NCBI GenBank assembly: GCA_050180235.1
Contig: JBFXEJ010000010.1
Coordinates: 1-64,000, forward strand
DNA length: 64,000 nucleotides
From: JAABRU01 sp050180235
GTDB taxonomy: Bacteria; Desulfobacterota; Desulfobacteria; Desulfobacterales; Desulfococcaceae
Reading direction: 5' to 3'
Shown: positions 44,719 to 52,648 of the stretch, piece by piece
Layout: every line of letters begins with the position of its first letter
Position numbering within the stretch: the first letter of the stretch is position 1
Made by a program: the position numbers and the translations under genes
The notes under the pieces: generated by a model
Databases searched by the model: none
Seen by the model: only the letters and a program-made list of their open reading frames with translations
What the model was told of the DNA's origin: nothing

Positions 44719-45739
44719 CAGAACCCCCTTTGGAAATCCTGGCGATTTCCTTTTCATATGCTTCCCTGGCCTCGTTTTCCAGCATATACTCCTGCCCCTC
44801 ATAGCGCGGGGAAAAATGGAAAAGTGTAAACTGTCCGGCGCAGGCGCGGCCGGCCAGAAAACCGGCCTGCCGCGCTGTCAGATGATATTTCTGAAAGGCC
44901 CTGTCACTGTCTGCGTCCAGAAAGGCCGCCTCAATGAACAGATGATCCGCATCTTTGATCAGTTCAGTGATTTTCCGGATATTTTCCGGGCTGAACACCG
45001 CATCCGTGACATATCCGATTTTCTGTCCCGCAGAAATCAGAGCAATGTTTTCAGCCAGTTCTCCAAGAACAAATGTGCGGGGCTGTTCTGCGTCCGGGAT
45101 ATGGAAAAGACTTTCCAGGGGCCGGTTTTCAAACAGGGCCTGCTTGAAATCCTGCAGCCAGGGACCGGGATTCAGATGCAGTTGGGCAAGTTTTTCCCTG
45201 ATGATATTGACATGAAAGTTCTCCCGCAGACAAAAGGCAAGGCAGGGAATACCGTGATCCAGTATGGCGGCTGAAACAGAGAAGGATGGTCTTTGGACAA
45301 GAAGGCCGTCAAAGGGAAGGATACGTACATCTGATTCAGGAATGAACCGGTTCCGGCATGGATAGTCCTGAATCCGGATATGTTCCGCAGAGATTTCAGC
45401 AGCGCGGATAATGAAACTGTTTTCGTACTGCCCGACCAGGTTCCATGAATAGGCCGCAAGTTTTCCCTCTGTGTTCCGCAGAAAACCGTCAGGGCCGTAA
45501 ACATGCAGGATTTTGTCCCGGCCCAGGCACAGACGCAGACATCTGTCAAATCCTGAAAAATGATCCATATGGGTATGGGAGACAAACACATGATCTGTTT
45601 TCAGAATATCCCGGTTTGAAAGCCTGTCCAGTTCTCCGGCATCAAAGAGAATGGCACATTTCTCAAAAAAAAAAGGAATATACACTCCCGGATCAGCAAA
45701 CCGCGGATTGACCAGTCTGGGGTGGAATGAGGGCCTCAT
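44681..45739 (-). CDS. RNase Z-like MBL-fold hydrolase
   Basis: A 352-aa metallo-beta-lactamase-fold protein. HTHMDHFSG (His55, His57, Asp59, His60) is the zinc site; VTDAVFS and EAAFLDAD and the late FHFSPRYEG histidine follow as in RNase Z. tRNA 3' processing is possible but the protein lacks clear exosite features, so another phosphodiesterase is equally possible. First of three overlapping genes after the small gene at 45755. Confidence 0.85.
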   Translation of the reverse strand: MRPSFHPRLVNPRFADPGVYIPFFFEKCAILFDAGELDRLSNRDILKTDHVFVSHTHMDHFSGFDRCLRLCLGRDKILHVYGPDGFLRNTEGKLAAYSWNLVGQYENSFIIRAAEISAEHIRIQDYPCRNRFIPESDVRILPFDGLLVQRPSFSVSAAILDHGIPCLAFCLRENFHVNIIREKLAQLHLNPGPWLQDFKQALFENRPLESLFHIPDAEQPRTFVLGELAENIALISAGQKIGYVTDAVFSPENIRKITELIKDADHLFIEAAFLDADSDRAFQKYHLTARQAGFLAGRACAGQFTLFHFSPRYEGQEYMLENEAREAYEKEIARISKGGSDDAIQDEAHCIS

Positions 45740-45754
45740 GCTTATGCCATAAGG

Positions 45755-46174
45755 TCAGGGCAGATATTTCTGCACCTGCCGGTTGATGCAGTGGTAAATG
45801 TCCTCATCTGATCCGAAAACATCCACTGTATCTTTGTGATCGATCACCTTCTCAAGAACAAAGGCCGTAAGATACAGACTCACAATATGCGGATTCTGAA
45901 CCAGATTCCGGAAGGGGGCCACCTGGTAGTCAATATCAAAATCCTCTGCATACACCATCTGATCAAGGCATTTGAAAATCTGCTCTTCCAGACTGTTTTT
46001 GTTGGTGGTTTCCACCAGACTGTTTTCCACCAGTTTCATGGCCACCGAGTTGCTCAGCGGCTCAAGATTGTCCTTTACAGTGCTGATGGCCATCCTGCGT
46101 GCATGCTCTTTCGAGGATTCTATTTTGGACAGAATGCTCGATTCCCGTGTACTGGGCCGAAATACCTTTGCCAT
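45755..46174 (-). CDS. Hypothetical protein, helical
   Basis: A 139-aa helical, cytoplasmic-looking protein (ILSKIESSKEHARRMAIS, VAMKLVENSLVETTNKNS, HIVSLYLTAFVLEKVIDHKD). No family recognised. The stop lies 15 bp before the RNase Z-like start, so they are likely one operon. GGGAATT precedes the ATG. Confidence 0.65.
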   Translation of the reverse strand: MAKVFRPSTRESSILSKIESSKEHARRMAISTVKDNLEPLSNSVAMKLVENSLVETTNKNSLEEQIFKCLDQMVYAEDFDIDYQVAPFRNLVQNPHIVSLYLTAFVLEKVIDHKDTVDVFGSDEDIYHCINRQVQKYLP

Positions 46175-46304
46175 GCTATAATTCCCTTTCTGCTCATTCC
46201 CGGAGCCGCTGACGCCATCCGGGATGGACGGATTGTATGAAAAATGATAATCATCCTGTTTTTATTGAATATTAAGTATCTGACACCTTGTACATATATC
46301 TTCT

Positions 46305-48050
46305 TTATATTGACAGGGCAGGGGAATTGCAAGAAAAATGTTCATTTTCTTCCACAATAATCTGCGCTGTCTTTTTTCCGTTCCATCTGTTCCACCGCAG
46401 ACGGTAGACTATCCGGCTGAAACGGTCTGCCAGATTTCCCGGATCTGTGTGAAAACACATGGCCTGTATCCGCGGGGCATTCTGATCCGGAGACTGGTGC
46501 ACAAGCATGCGGCGGTGGCAGTCTCCGATAATCCGGGAGGATAAAACTTTCACATCCCGTGCCATGAACAGTGGTTCGGGATTTCCCTCGCCAAAGGGCT
46601 GCAGGGATTCCAGTTCATCAATGAGATGATCCGAGATTTCATCAAAAGGCAGTTCGCAGTCAATCGTGATCTGCCGGGAAATATCACCGGGGTGACCTGT
46701 ATTTCTGATGGCTGTGTCAAAATCCTCCCGGAAACCGGCTATGCGATCCTCCCGGATCTGAAATCCCGCTGCCATGGGATGCCCCCCGAATTTTTCCAGA
46801 TGTTCCGCACATTGCAGAAGTCCGTCATAGAGATTGATTCCCGGTATGCTTCTTCCCGATCCTTTTCCCATGCCGTTTTTCGCGGAAATCAGGAGTACGG
46901 GACGGAAAAAGCGGTTTACCAGTTTGGCGGCCACGATGCCCAGAACCCCTTCATGCCATCGTGAGTCTGAAAGAACCAGCGTGTTTTTTTCCAGTTTTTC
47001 CGGATATTTTTCCAGATACTTCAGGATATGTCCGGTCATCTGTTTTTCTGTATCCTGTCTCTGCCTGTTCAGACGATCCAGTGCCTGGGCCAGTTCTTCG
47101 GCGCGTTTGGGATCCCGGGTGGTGAGCAGTTCCACGGCCATTCCCGCATGGTTCAGTCTGCCTGCCGCATTTACCCTCGGGGCCAGCCGGAACCCGATAT
47201 CATCTGCATCCGCGCAGGATTCTTTCAGACCGGACACTTTTGCCAATGCCCGGATACCGGGCCGGGTTCCTGCACGGATCATTTCCAGTCCGACTTTGGA
47301 AAGTATCCGGTTTTCAAAGCGCAGGGGGACCATATCGGCAATGGTTCCCAGTGCCACAAGATCACAGAAATTTTTCAGATTCGGTTCTCTGATTTTTTTC
47401 CAGAAACCTTTTTCCCGCAGATGTTTCCGCAGACAGATAAGCAGTGTGAAAACCACACCCACACCGGCCAGGTGGCTGAAACCCGCTGTGCAGTCCGCTC
47501 TTTTGGGGTTCACAACAGCAACTGCGGGCGGAATACTGTCAATGGTGTGATGGTCAGTGATGATAATGTCTATGCCGCTGTCCCGCGCTGCCTGCACTGC
47601 CTCATGCCTGCTTGATCCGCAGTCAACCGTGATAATCAGATCGGTCTGCGCGGGAAGCGCGTAGCCGAAGATATGTCCGGTCTGAATGTCATAGCCTTCC
47701 CGTGTCCGGTGCGGAATGTAATAGGACACATCCGCTCCCGCATACTGCAGAAATTCCAGAAGAACCGCTGTGGCTGTAACTCCGTCTGCGTCATAGTCTC
47801 CGAAAATCAGAATTTTCTCATGATCGGAAATGGCCGCTGCAATGCGGAGAACGGCTGTGTCCATATCCCGGATGGCAAAAGGCGGCCGGATGCTGGCCAG
47901 GGAAAAATCCGTAAAACCGCGGATATCAGACTCGGAAACAATGTTCCGGTTCACCAGGACAGCAGCAGTGACACGTGTGCATTTCATGATTCTGCTTACC
48001 TTTTCCACGGCCTCCCGGTCAGGTTCCAAAATCTTCCATTCTGTTTTCAT
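46305..48050 (-). CDS. recJ: Single-stranded-DNA-specific exonuclease RecJ
   Basis: A 581-aa 5'-3' exonuclease of recombination and mismatch repair. The DHH motifs are clear: FGDYDADGV (Asp85, 87, 89), VDCGSS, and TDHHTI (166-168). The DHHA1 end FGGHPMAAGF follows, then an OB-fold C-terminal domain. Full family length and no oddities. Nothing is coupled to it; the long gap upstream is full of repeats. Confidence 0.95.
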   Translation of the reverse strand: MKTEWKILEPDREAVEKVSRIMKCTRVTAAVLVNRNIVSESDIRGFTDFSLASIRPPFAIRDMDTAVLRIAAAISDHEKILIFGDYDADGVTATAVLLEFLQYAGADVSYYIPHRTREGYDIQTGHIFGYALPAQTDLIITVDCGSSRHEAVQAARDSGIDIIITDHHTIDSIPPAVAVVNPKRADCTAGFSHLAGVGVVFTLLICLRKHLREKGFWKKIREPNLKNFCDLVALGTIADMVPLRFENRILSKVGLEMIRAGTRPGIRALAKVSGLKESCADADDIGFRLAPRVNAAGRLNHAGMAVELLTTRDPKRAEELAQALDRLNRQRQDTEKQMTGHILKYLEKYPEKLEKNTLVLSDSRWHEGVLGIVAAKLVNRFFRPVLLISAKNGMGKGSGRSIPGINLYDGLLQCAEHLEKFGGHPMAAGFQIREDRIAGFREDFDTAIRNTGHPGDISRQITIDCELPFDEISDHLIDELESLQPFGEGNPEPLFMARDVKVLSSRIIGDCHRRMLVHQSPDQNAPRIQAMCFHTDPGNLADRFSRIVYRLRWNRWNGKKTAQIIVEENEHFSCNSPALSI

Positions 48051-48301
48051 ATGACCTTCATACTCTATAACGGGTCTAAGGACAACAGGAAATCCGGTAT
48101 TTTTTGGGGAAAGGTGATTTTTCTGCGGTTTCAGGTCTCAGGTTTAAGGACTGGGGCCGGGGGAGTTTTTGCCGGAACTTTCATTTTTCTGTTGAAAAGG
48201 TACGGAGATAATGTTACGCTTCATAAAATCCGGAGTGCAAAAGTCAGGCAAAACAGTTTTTTTGTCCTGTTAAGCAGGCAAAAAAAATTTTCGTTTATTC
48301 A

Positions 48302-48334
48302 AAAAATCCGGTTTTTCCGGAAAACCGGATTTTT
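48302..48334. repeat. Perfect 14-bp stem hairpin
   Basis: AAAAATCCGGTTTT and AAAACCGGATTTTT enclose TCCGG. It resembles a transcription terminator by shape on both strands, but no gene ends there. It lies in the gap between recJ and the leader ORF. Confidence 0.7.
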
Positions 48335-48370
48335 CTGAAAACTTTATACCCGAAAATTTATGATGTCTTA

Positions 48371-48505
48371 TACCGGTTCGCCATTGAAAGTATATTTATG
48401 ATTCGGTTTCCCACAGAGGACACAGAGATAAAAAACCACAGAGAACACAGAGGAAACAACTCATCTTATTCTATAAATTTATATAAATTCAATAGCGAAT
48501 TGGTA
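48371..48505. mobile_element. Family A element carrying an ACACAGAG block
   Basis: Ends TACCGGTTCGCCATTGAA and TTCAATAGCGAATTGGTA are inverted repeats of the family A type. The centre (48409-48456) holds CCCACAGAGGACACAGAG and a second CCACAGAGAACACAGAGG, so one repeat family sits inside another. Confidence 0.7.
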
Positions 48506-48516
48506 TTACTTACTGA

Positions 48517-48786
48517 CTGATGTTACGCAGCCTTTCCAAAAATCGGTAGTGGGTCAAATCCGTTGATAAGGTCTCCCCTCCCTTGAGGGAGGGGCAGGGG
48601 AGGGTGAAAACATCACTGATTATCCCCCTCCCCTGACCCCTCCCACCAGGGGAGGGGAATTTTTGGATCAACAGATTTGCACCACTACCCAAAAATCAGG
48701 CAGTTATCCGCTTTGCCCGTCATTCCGGCAAAAGCCGGTATCCGGTGTTTTCAGACGGTTCCGGTGACGAATCTGCGTAACATCAG
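48517..48786. mobile_element. MITE, family C (copy 2, interrupted)
   Basis: Terminal inverted repeats CTGATGTTACGC (48517) and GCGTAACATCAG (to 48786) are identical to those at 55470-55605. The flanks TTACTTAC and TTACTTAT match at seven of eight bases, with three extra bases on the left. It is split by a family D element at 48545-48689. The core is the CGTCATTCCGGC-AAAAGCC type repeat. Confidence 0.8.
48545..48689. mobile_element. MITE, family D, inserted in family C, with 8-bp duplication
   Basis: A 145-bp element: GGTAGTGGGTCAAATCCGTT on the left, inverted at ACAGATTTGCACCACTACC on the right. Exact direct repeats CAAAAATC lie at 48537-48544 and 48690-48697. The uninterrupted C copy has one CAAAAATC at 55490-55497, so that copy shows the site before insertion. 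The interior is a GAGGGAGGGGCAGGGGAGGG type inverted repeat. Confidence 0.9.
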
Positions 48787-48836
48787 TTACTTATGAAAGA
48801 TTATCATGAATCTTCAGGATCAGAGGGGGGGCTGTT

Positions 48837-48926
48837 ATGACGGTTAAGCACACATTCCGGTATACGGAACAGGCTGATCCGCTCTGCCTCTGTTCTGACC
48901 CGCAAACCCATAAGAGAACATATTGA
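48837..48926 (+). CDS. 29-codon leader ORF coupled to DUF4911 gene
   Basis: An ATG preceded by AGAGGGGGGG opens a 29-codon frame (MTVKHTFRYTEQADPLCLCS... ending HKRTY). Its TGA overlaps a TTG (TTGA at 48923) that starts the DUF4911 gene. The strong RBS and stop/start overlap suggest translation of this short frame feeds the next gene. Homology unknown; could be a leader peptide or a chance frame. Confidence 0.45.
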   Translation: MTVKHTFRYTEQADPLCLCSDPQTHKRTY

Positions 48927-49162
48927 AAACAGTAAAAAAATATTTCCGGACAGACCGGAAGGAAATGGCTTTTGTCAAATTTGTTTTTGAGGCATATGAC
49001 GGCATTGCCACAATGACCACCGAAGATGCCTCCGCAGGCAGGTTCTTCTTTGTTATTCCGCCCGGATGCGAAGATGAGGTGGAAATGGTGCTGTCTGATT
49101 TGAGAAAATCTGTAAACATTCAGCCGGTGAATCCGGACGGAGAGGAAATCAGGGCAGTATGA
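48923..49162 (+). CDS. DUF4911 domain protein
   Basis: A 79-aa protein. FRTDRKEMAFVKFVFEAYDGIATM and FVIPPGCEDEVEMVLSDL match the small DUF4911 family, often found next to miaB in Desulfobacterota. The start is TTG; an ATG at 48965 would remove the conserved KKYFRTDRKE. The stop overlaps the miaB ATG by four bases (ATGA), so the two are coupled. Function unknown; a helper of tRNA thiolation is an inference from position. Confidence 0.8.
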   Translation: MKTVKKYFRTDRKEMAFVKFVFEAYDGIATMTTEDASAGRFFFVIPPGCEDEVEMVLSDLRKSVNIQPVNPDGEEIRAV

Positions 49163-50529
49163 GTGCCAGACATCTTTATATTCATACCATCGGATGCCAG
49201 ATGAATGTCTATGACTCAGAACGGATCGCCCGTCTTCTGGAGCCACTGGGATATGTGAAAACAGGTTCTGTGAAAACCGCGGATCTGATCATACTCAATA
49301 CCTGTGCGATCCGGGAAAAGGCAGAGCAGAAGGCCTTCAGTTTTCTGGGCCGTCTGGCTGATCTGAAACAGAAAAAGCCGGATATGATTATTGCTGTGGG
49401 CGGGTGCGTGGCACAGCAGGAAGGAGCACGGATACTCAAACGGGTTCCCTTTCTGGACGCTGTTTTCGGAACAGGGGCCATCGGCCGTCTGCCCCGGATC
49501 ATTGAAAAAGTGGAAAAGCGGCGGATTCGGGTTATTGACGTGGATATGAACAGTCCGGAGGAGGAATTTGACCTGCCGGAACCTTACCCGGTGTCTGAAA
49601 GCGTTTCCCGTTTTGTAACCATCATGCAGGGCTGTGACAATTACTGCACCTACTGCGTGGTTCCATACGTGCGGGGCAGGGAGCATAGCCGGACGCCTGA
49701 ACGCATTCTCCGTGAGATTGAGGCTTTGGTCAGATCCGGGGTGCGGGAAGTAACCCTGCTGGGCCAGAATGTCAACAGTTACGGCAAAAAAGAAGGGTTA
49801 TGCTCCTTTGCAGAACTGCTCGCCCAGATTAACCGGGTGGATGGACTGTCAAGAATCCGCTTCACCACATCCCATCCCAAGGATTTGTCGCGGGATCTGA
49901 TGCTGGCCTTCCGGGATTTGGAAAAACTGTGCAGGCATATTCATCTGCCGGTGCAGTCCGGATCGGATCAGGTGCTGAAACGCATGAACCGGAAATACAC
50001 CCGTGACCATTATCTGCATCTGGTGGAACAACTGCGGGGAATCTGCCCGGATGTGGCCATCACCTCGGATATTATCGCAGGTTTTCCGGGAGAAAGCCGT
50101 GCGGATTTTGAAATGACCCTTGATCTCATACGGACGGTGGGCTATGACGGACTTTTCGCTTTTGTCTATTCCGACCGTCCCAATGCCCCGGCCGCGAATT
50201 TTTCCGAAAAGATTCCGGAAGAGGAACAGCACAGCCGTCTGCAGGAGATTCTGGATTTGCAGGAACATTTCACCCTGGAAAAAAACAGACTTCTGATCGG
50301 AAATGTGCGGGAAATTCTTGTGGACGGAATGAGCAGACGGCAGACATCCGCACACGGGAGTCAGCCGGAAGTGCAGATGAGCGGCCGTACAACGGAAAAC
50401 AAAATTGTGAATTTTATGGCAGACAGCGCAAACGCTGAATCTTTAATGGGACGGCTGCTGAATTTGGAGATTGAGGATGCCTTTTCCCATTCCCTGAGGG
50501 GAAAGCCGCCTGCCATGAATAACCTGTGA
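49159..50529 (+). CDS. miaB: tRNA-2-methylthio-N6-dimethylallyladenosine synthase
   Basis: A 456-aa radical SAM methylthiotransferase modifying A37 of tRNAs. The auxiliary-cluster cysteines are at 13, 49 and 83 (IGCQMN, NTCAIRE, GGCVAQQ); the radical SAM CDNYCTYC has Cys159, 163 and 166. A TRAM domain ends the protein. Length and layout match family. Translationally coupled to DUF4911 upstream. Confidence 0.95.
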   Translation: MSARHLYIHTIGCQMNVYDSERIARLLEPLGYVKTGSVKTADLIILNTCAIREKAEQKAFSFLGRLADLKQKKPDMIIAVGGCVAQQEGARILKRVPFLDAVFGTGAIGRLPRIIEKVEKRRIRVIDVDMNSPEEEFDLPEPYPVSESVSRFVTIMQGCDNYCTYCVVPYVRGREHSRTPERILREIEALVRSGVREVTLLGQNVNSYGKKEGLCSFAELLAQINRVDGLSRIRFTTSHPKDLSRDLMLAFRDLEKLCRHIHLPVQSGSDQVLKRMNRKYTRDHYLHLVEQLRGICPDVAITSDIIAGFPGESRADFEMTLDLIRTVGYDGLFAFVYSDRPNAPAANFSEKIPEEEQHSRLQEILDLQEHFTLEKNRLLIGNVREILVDGMSRRQTSAHGSQPEVQMSGRTTENKIVNFMADSANAESLMGRLLNLEIEDAFSHSLRGKPPAMNNL

Positions 50530-50616
50530 ATAACCTGTGGATGAATAAACTATGGATTCCATGAATAACCTATGGATTAATCCATAGGTTATTTATCCAC
50601 AGGCTGTTCATCCACA
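50525..50616. promoter_or_regulatory. Cluster of DnaA-box-like 9-mers around a 30-bp palindrome
   Basis: TTATCCACA at 50593-50601 and its form TGTGAATAA at 50525-50533 fit the DnaA box TTATNCACA; TGTGGATGA (50536-50544) and TCATCCACA (50608-50616) differ at one base. Between them AATAACCTATGGATT/AATCCATAGGTTATT (50564-50593) is a perfect palindrome. It overlaps the miaB stop and precedes the BFN gene. Confidence 0.5.
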
Positions 50617-50647
50617 GCCTGTTCATCAGCTTTGAAAGGAGGAAAAA

Positions 50648-51139
50648 ATGCTTCATAAGGTATATATAGCGGGTCTGACCATGGATCCCGCATCCAATAC
50701 ACCGATTGTCATTCTGAAATCGGATCAGGACGAAAGAACCATTCCCATATGGATAGGACTGCTGGAGGCCACTTCCATTGCCTCGGCTTTGCAGAACATA
50801 CATTTTGAACGTCCCATGACCCATGATCTGTTCAAGAATCTGACACAAATGCTGCATATTACAGTGTCAAAAGTGGAAGTCTGTGATCTCAGGGACAATA
50901 CCTTTTTCGCACGGATTCATTTTTCTTCAGACGGCCATATGTTTGACATGGATGCACGGCCCAGCGACGCCATAGCCATAGCCCTGCGCTTTGGCGCGCC
51001 GATTTTTGTGGATGACAGGGTCATTGAAAAATCGGCTGTGAACAGCGGTGAGATGGAAGTGGCCGATGACAGCGAGGAAGGCCAGAAATGGGCCGAATAT
51101 CTGGAAAAGCTGTCACCGGATGATTTCGGGAAAGTCTGA
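50648..51139 (+). CDS. Bifunctional nuclease (BFN/DUF151) family protein
   Basis: A 163-aa protein. GLTMDPASNTPIVILKS, RTIPIWIGLLEATSIASAL, the DMDARPSDAIAIALRFGAPIFV motif and a charged C-terminus are those of the BFN family (nuclease in plants; a fold used widely in bacteria). Ribosome binding site AAAGGAGG precedes the ATG. Spaced 118 bp from miaB across the DnaA-box-like cluster. Substrate unknown. Confidence 0.88.
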   Translation: MLHKVYIAGLTMDPASNTPIVILKSDQDERTIPIWIGLLEATSIASALQNIHFERPMTHDLFKNLTQMLHITVSKVEVCDLRDNTFFARIHFSSDGHMFDMDARPSDAIAIALRFGAPIFVDDRVIEKSAVNSGEMEVADDSEEGQKWAEYLEKLSPDDFGKV

Positions 51140-51224
51140 GTCCTTAGGATAGGAAACAGGGGATGGGGACTGGATACCGGAGCTCTGGCGGCTGAGATTA
51201 CTTTTCCGGCACCTGAACACCGGA

Positions 51225-51466
51225 CACCGGTTCGCCATTTGTTTTATACGATGCTGAACAGCAAATCCGGAGGAGTGCAAAAATCAGGTGTTTTCTGAAA
51301 ATAAATATCCCGGTTCAGTTCACAGGCACAGGGCAAAAGCCGGAAGCCTTTGCTGCTTTTCCGGTATATTCTTTTCCTGAAATCACCTTAAACGGAGCGG
51401 TTTTTGCACACGCGGAACAGCGGAAAAAGTGACAGTATTGTATAAAATCAATGGCGATTTGGTATT
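51225..51466. mobile_element. MITE, family A, interrupted by family B; 8-bp duplication
   Basis: Ends CACCGGTTCGCCATTTG and AATGGCGATTTGGTATT are inverted. Direct repeats ACACCGGA lie at 51217-51224 and 51467-51474 (the match extends to 12 bp by chance or by use). The interior is shared with 38624-38762 except for a 103-bp family B element. Confidence 0.75.
51286..51388 (+). mobile_element. Family B element nested in family A
   Basis: AGGTGTTTTCTGAAAATAAA at the left and CTTTTCCTGAAATCACCT at the right form inverted ends. Sequence matches 58295-58397 and 1-87. The A copy at 38624 lacks it. No certain duplication at the junctions (AAAAATC left, TAAACGG right). Confidence 0.85.
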
Positions 51467-51481
51467 ACACCGGACACCTGT

Positions 51482-52450
51482 TTACTGAAAACTGCTGATC
51501 ACATGCCGGAGTATGGCATCCAGTCCGGTTTTGGGTTCAAAGCCGACAAAGGAGTGAATTTTGTCAATGCTGGGAACACGGCGCTGCATATCCTCAAAAT
51601 CCTTGGCAAATGCCTCTTCATAGGGAATCAGTTCATACACGGACTGCGAACCGGTTTCCTGTATGATCTTTTCAGCCAGATGAAGAATGGAGATTTCCTC
51701 AGTTCCGCCCACGTTGAAAACCTCTCCTGCGGCTGCCGGGCAGTCCATGAGGGACATCAGCGCCCAGACCACATCTTTGACATAGGTGAAAGTGCGTGTC
51801 TGCTTTCCGTCTCCGTAAACCGTCAGAGGCATGTTTTTCAGTGCCTGGGATACGAAACGGGGAATGACCATACCGTAGGCACCGGTCTGGCGGGGGCCCA
51901 CAGTGTTGAACAGACGGGTAATCACCACATGAAGTCCTTTGGTGCGGAAATAGGCCAGGGCCGTAAACTCATCCATGAGTTTGGAGGCAGCATAACTCCA
52001 GCGGAATTTGCTGGTGGGCCCGTAAATGATATTGTCTGTTTCCACCAAAGGCGCGTGCAGATGTTTGCCATAGACTTCCGAGGAGGACGCTATCAGCACC
52101 TTTTTTTTGAATCTGGCGCAGAGTTCCAGAACCTTTTCAGTGCCTTCAACATTGACCTTTATGGATTTTAATGGATTATCCAGAATATAGCGGACTCCGA
52201 CAGCCGCTGCCAGGTGGAAGACGATGTCACAGATTCCAACAAGTTCCAGCATCAGATTCTGGTTCATGATAGTGTCAGTATGGACGAAAATACGGTCTTT
52301 GTACCGTTCATCCGCGCGGATGGTTTTGATATTTTCCAGGGAACCGGTGGAAAGGTCATCTATGATATACACCTCATCCCCTCTTTTCAGACATGCCTCG
52401 GCAAGATGGGAACCGATAAACCCCGCACCGCCGGTAATCAGAATACGCAT
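51482..52450 (-). CDS. NAD-dependent sugar-nucleotide epimerase/dehydratase
   Basis: A 322-aa extended SDR enzyme. ILITGGAGFIGSH binds NAD; SSEVYG and the YxxxK site SYAASKLMDE are present; RLFNTVGPRQTG and GDGKQTRTFTYVKD follow. Closest by motif to UDP-glucuronate decarboxylase or UDP-glucose 4-epimerase-type enzymes; the exact sugar is open. AAGGAG seven bases before ATG fixes the start over a longer open frame. Alone, convergent toward the element-filled gap. Confidence 0.88.
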   Translation of the reverse strand: MRILITGGAGFIGSHLAEACLKRGDEVYIIDDLSTGSLENIKTIRADERYKDRIFVHTDTIMNQNLMLELVGICDIVFHLAAAVGVRYILDNPLKSIKVNVEGTEKVLELCARFKKKVLIASSSEVYGKHLHAPLVETDNIIYGPTSKFRWSYAASKLMDEFTALAYFRTKGLHVVITRLFNTVGPRQTGAYGMVIPRFVSQALKNMPLTVYGDGKQTRTFTYVKDVVWALMSLMDCPAAAGEVFNVGGTEEISILHLAEKIIQETGSQSVYELIPYEEAFAKDFEDMQRRVPSIDKIHSFVGFEPKTGLDAILRHVISSFQ

Positions 52451-52611
52451 AAAAAGCTCCTTTGCAATCAAAATCAATATAATGAATTCATCCCTCCCAA
52501 GCCGGACAGGGGTAATTGAAAACCTAAATTTTGAATTATACACCAAAAATAATTTTATGCAATCTCAAAGGTGTCAGGAAAGAAGGTTTCAGGAGAATAA
52601 ATACTGAACGC

Positions 52612-52646
52612 CTGAATCCTGAATCCTGAACCCTGAATCCTGAACC
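52612..52646 (+). repeat. Heptanucleotide tandem repeat before hydrolase start
   Basis: Five consecutive 7-mers CTGAATC or CTGAACC (a sixth partial copy at 52604) end two bases before the ATG at 52649. No ribosome binding site is left at the usual distance. Seven-base steps would change the spacing, not the frame, of an upstream signal. Confidence 0.85.
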
Positions 52647-52648
52647 CT

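Noticed and set aside
50564..50593. Palindrome after miaB as a terminator
   Set aside because: It has no loop and no following T-run, and lies among DnaA-box-like words, so a terminator is a poor explanation.
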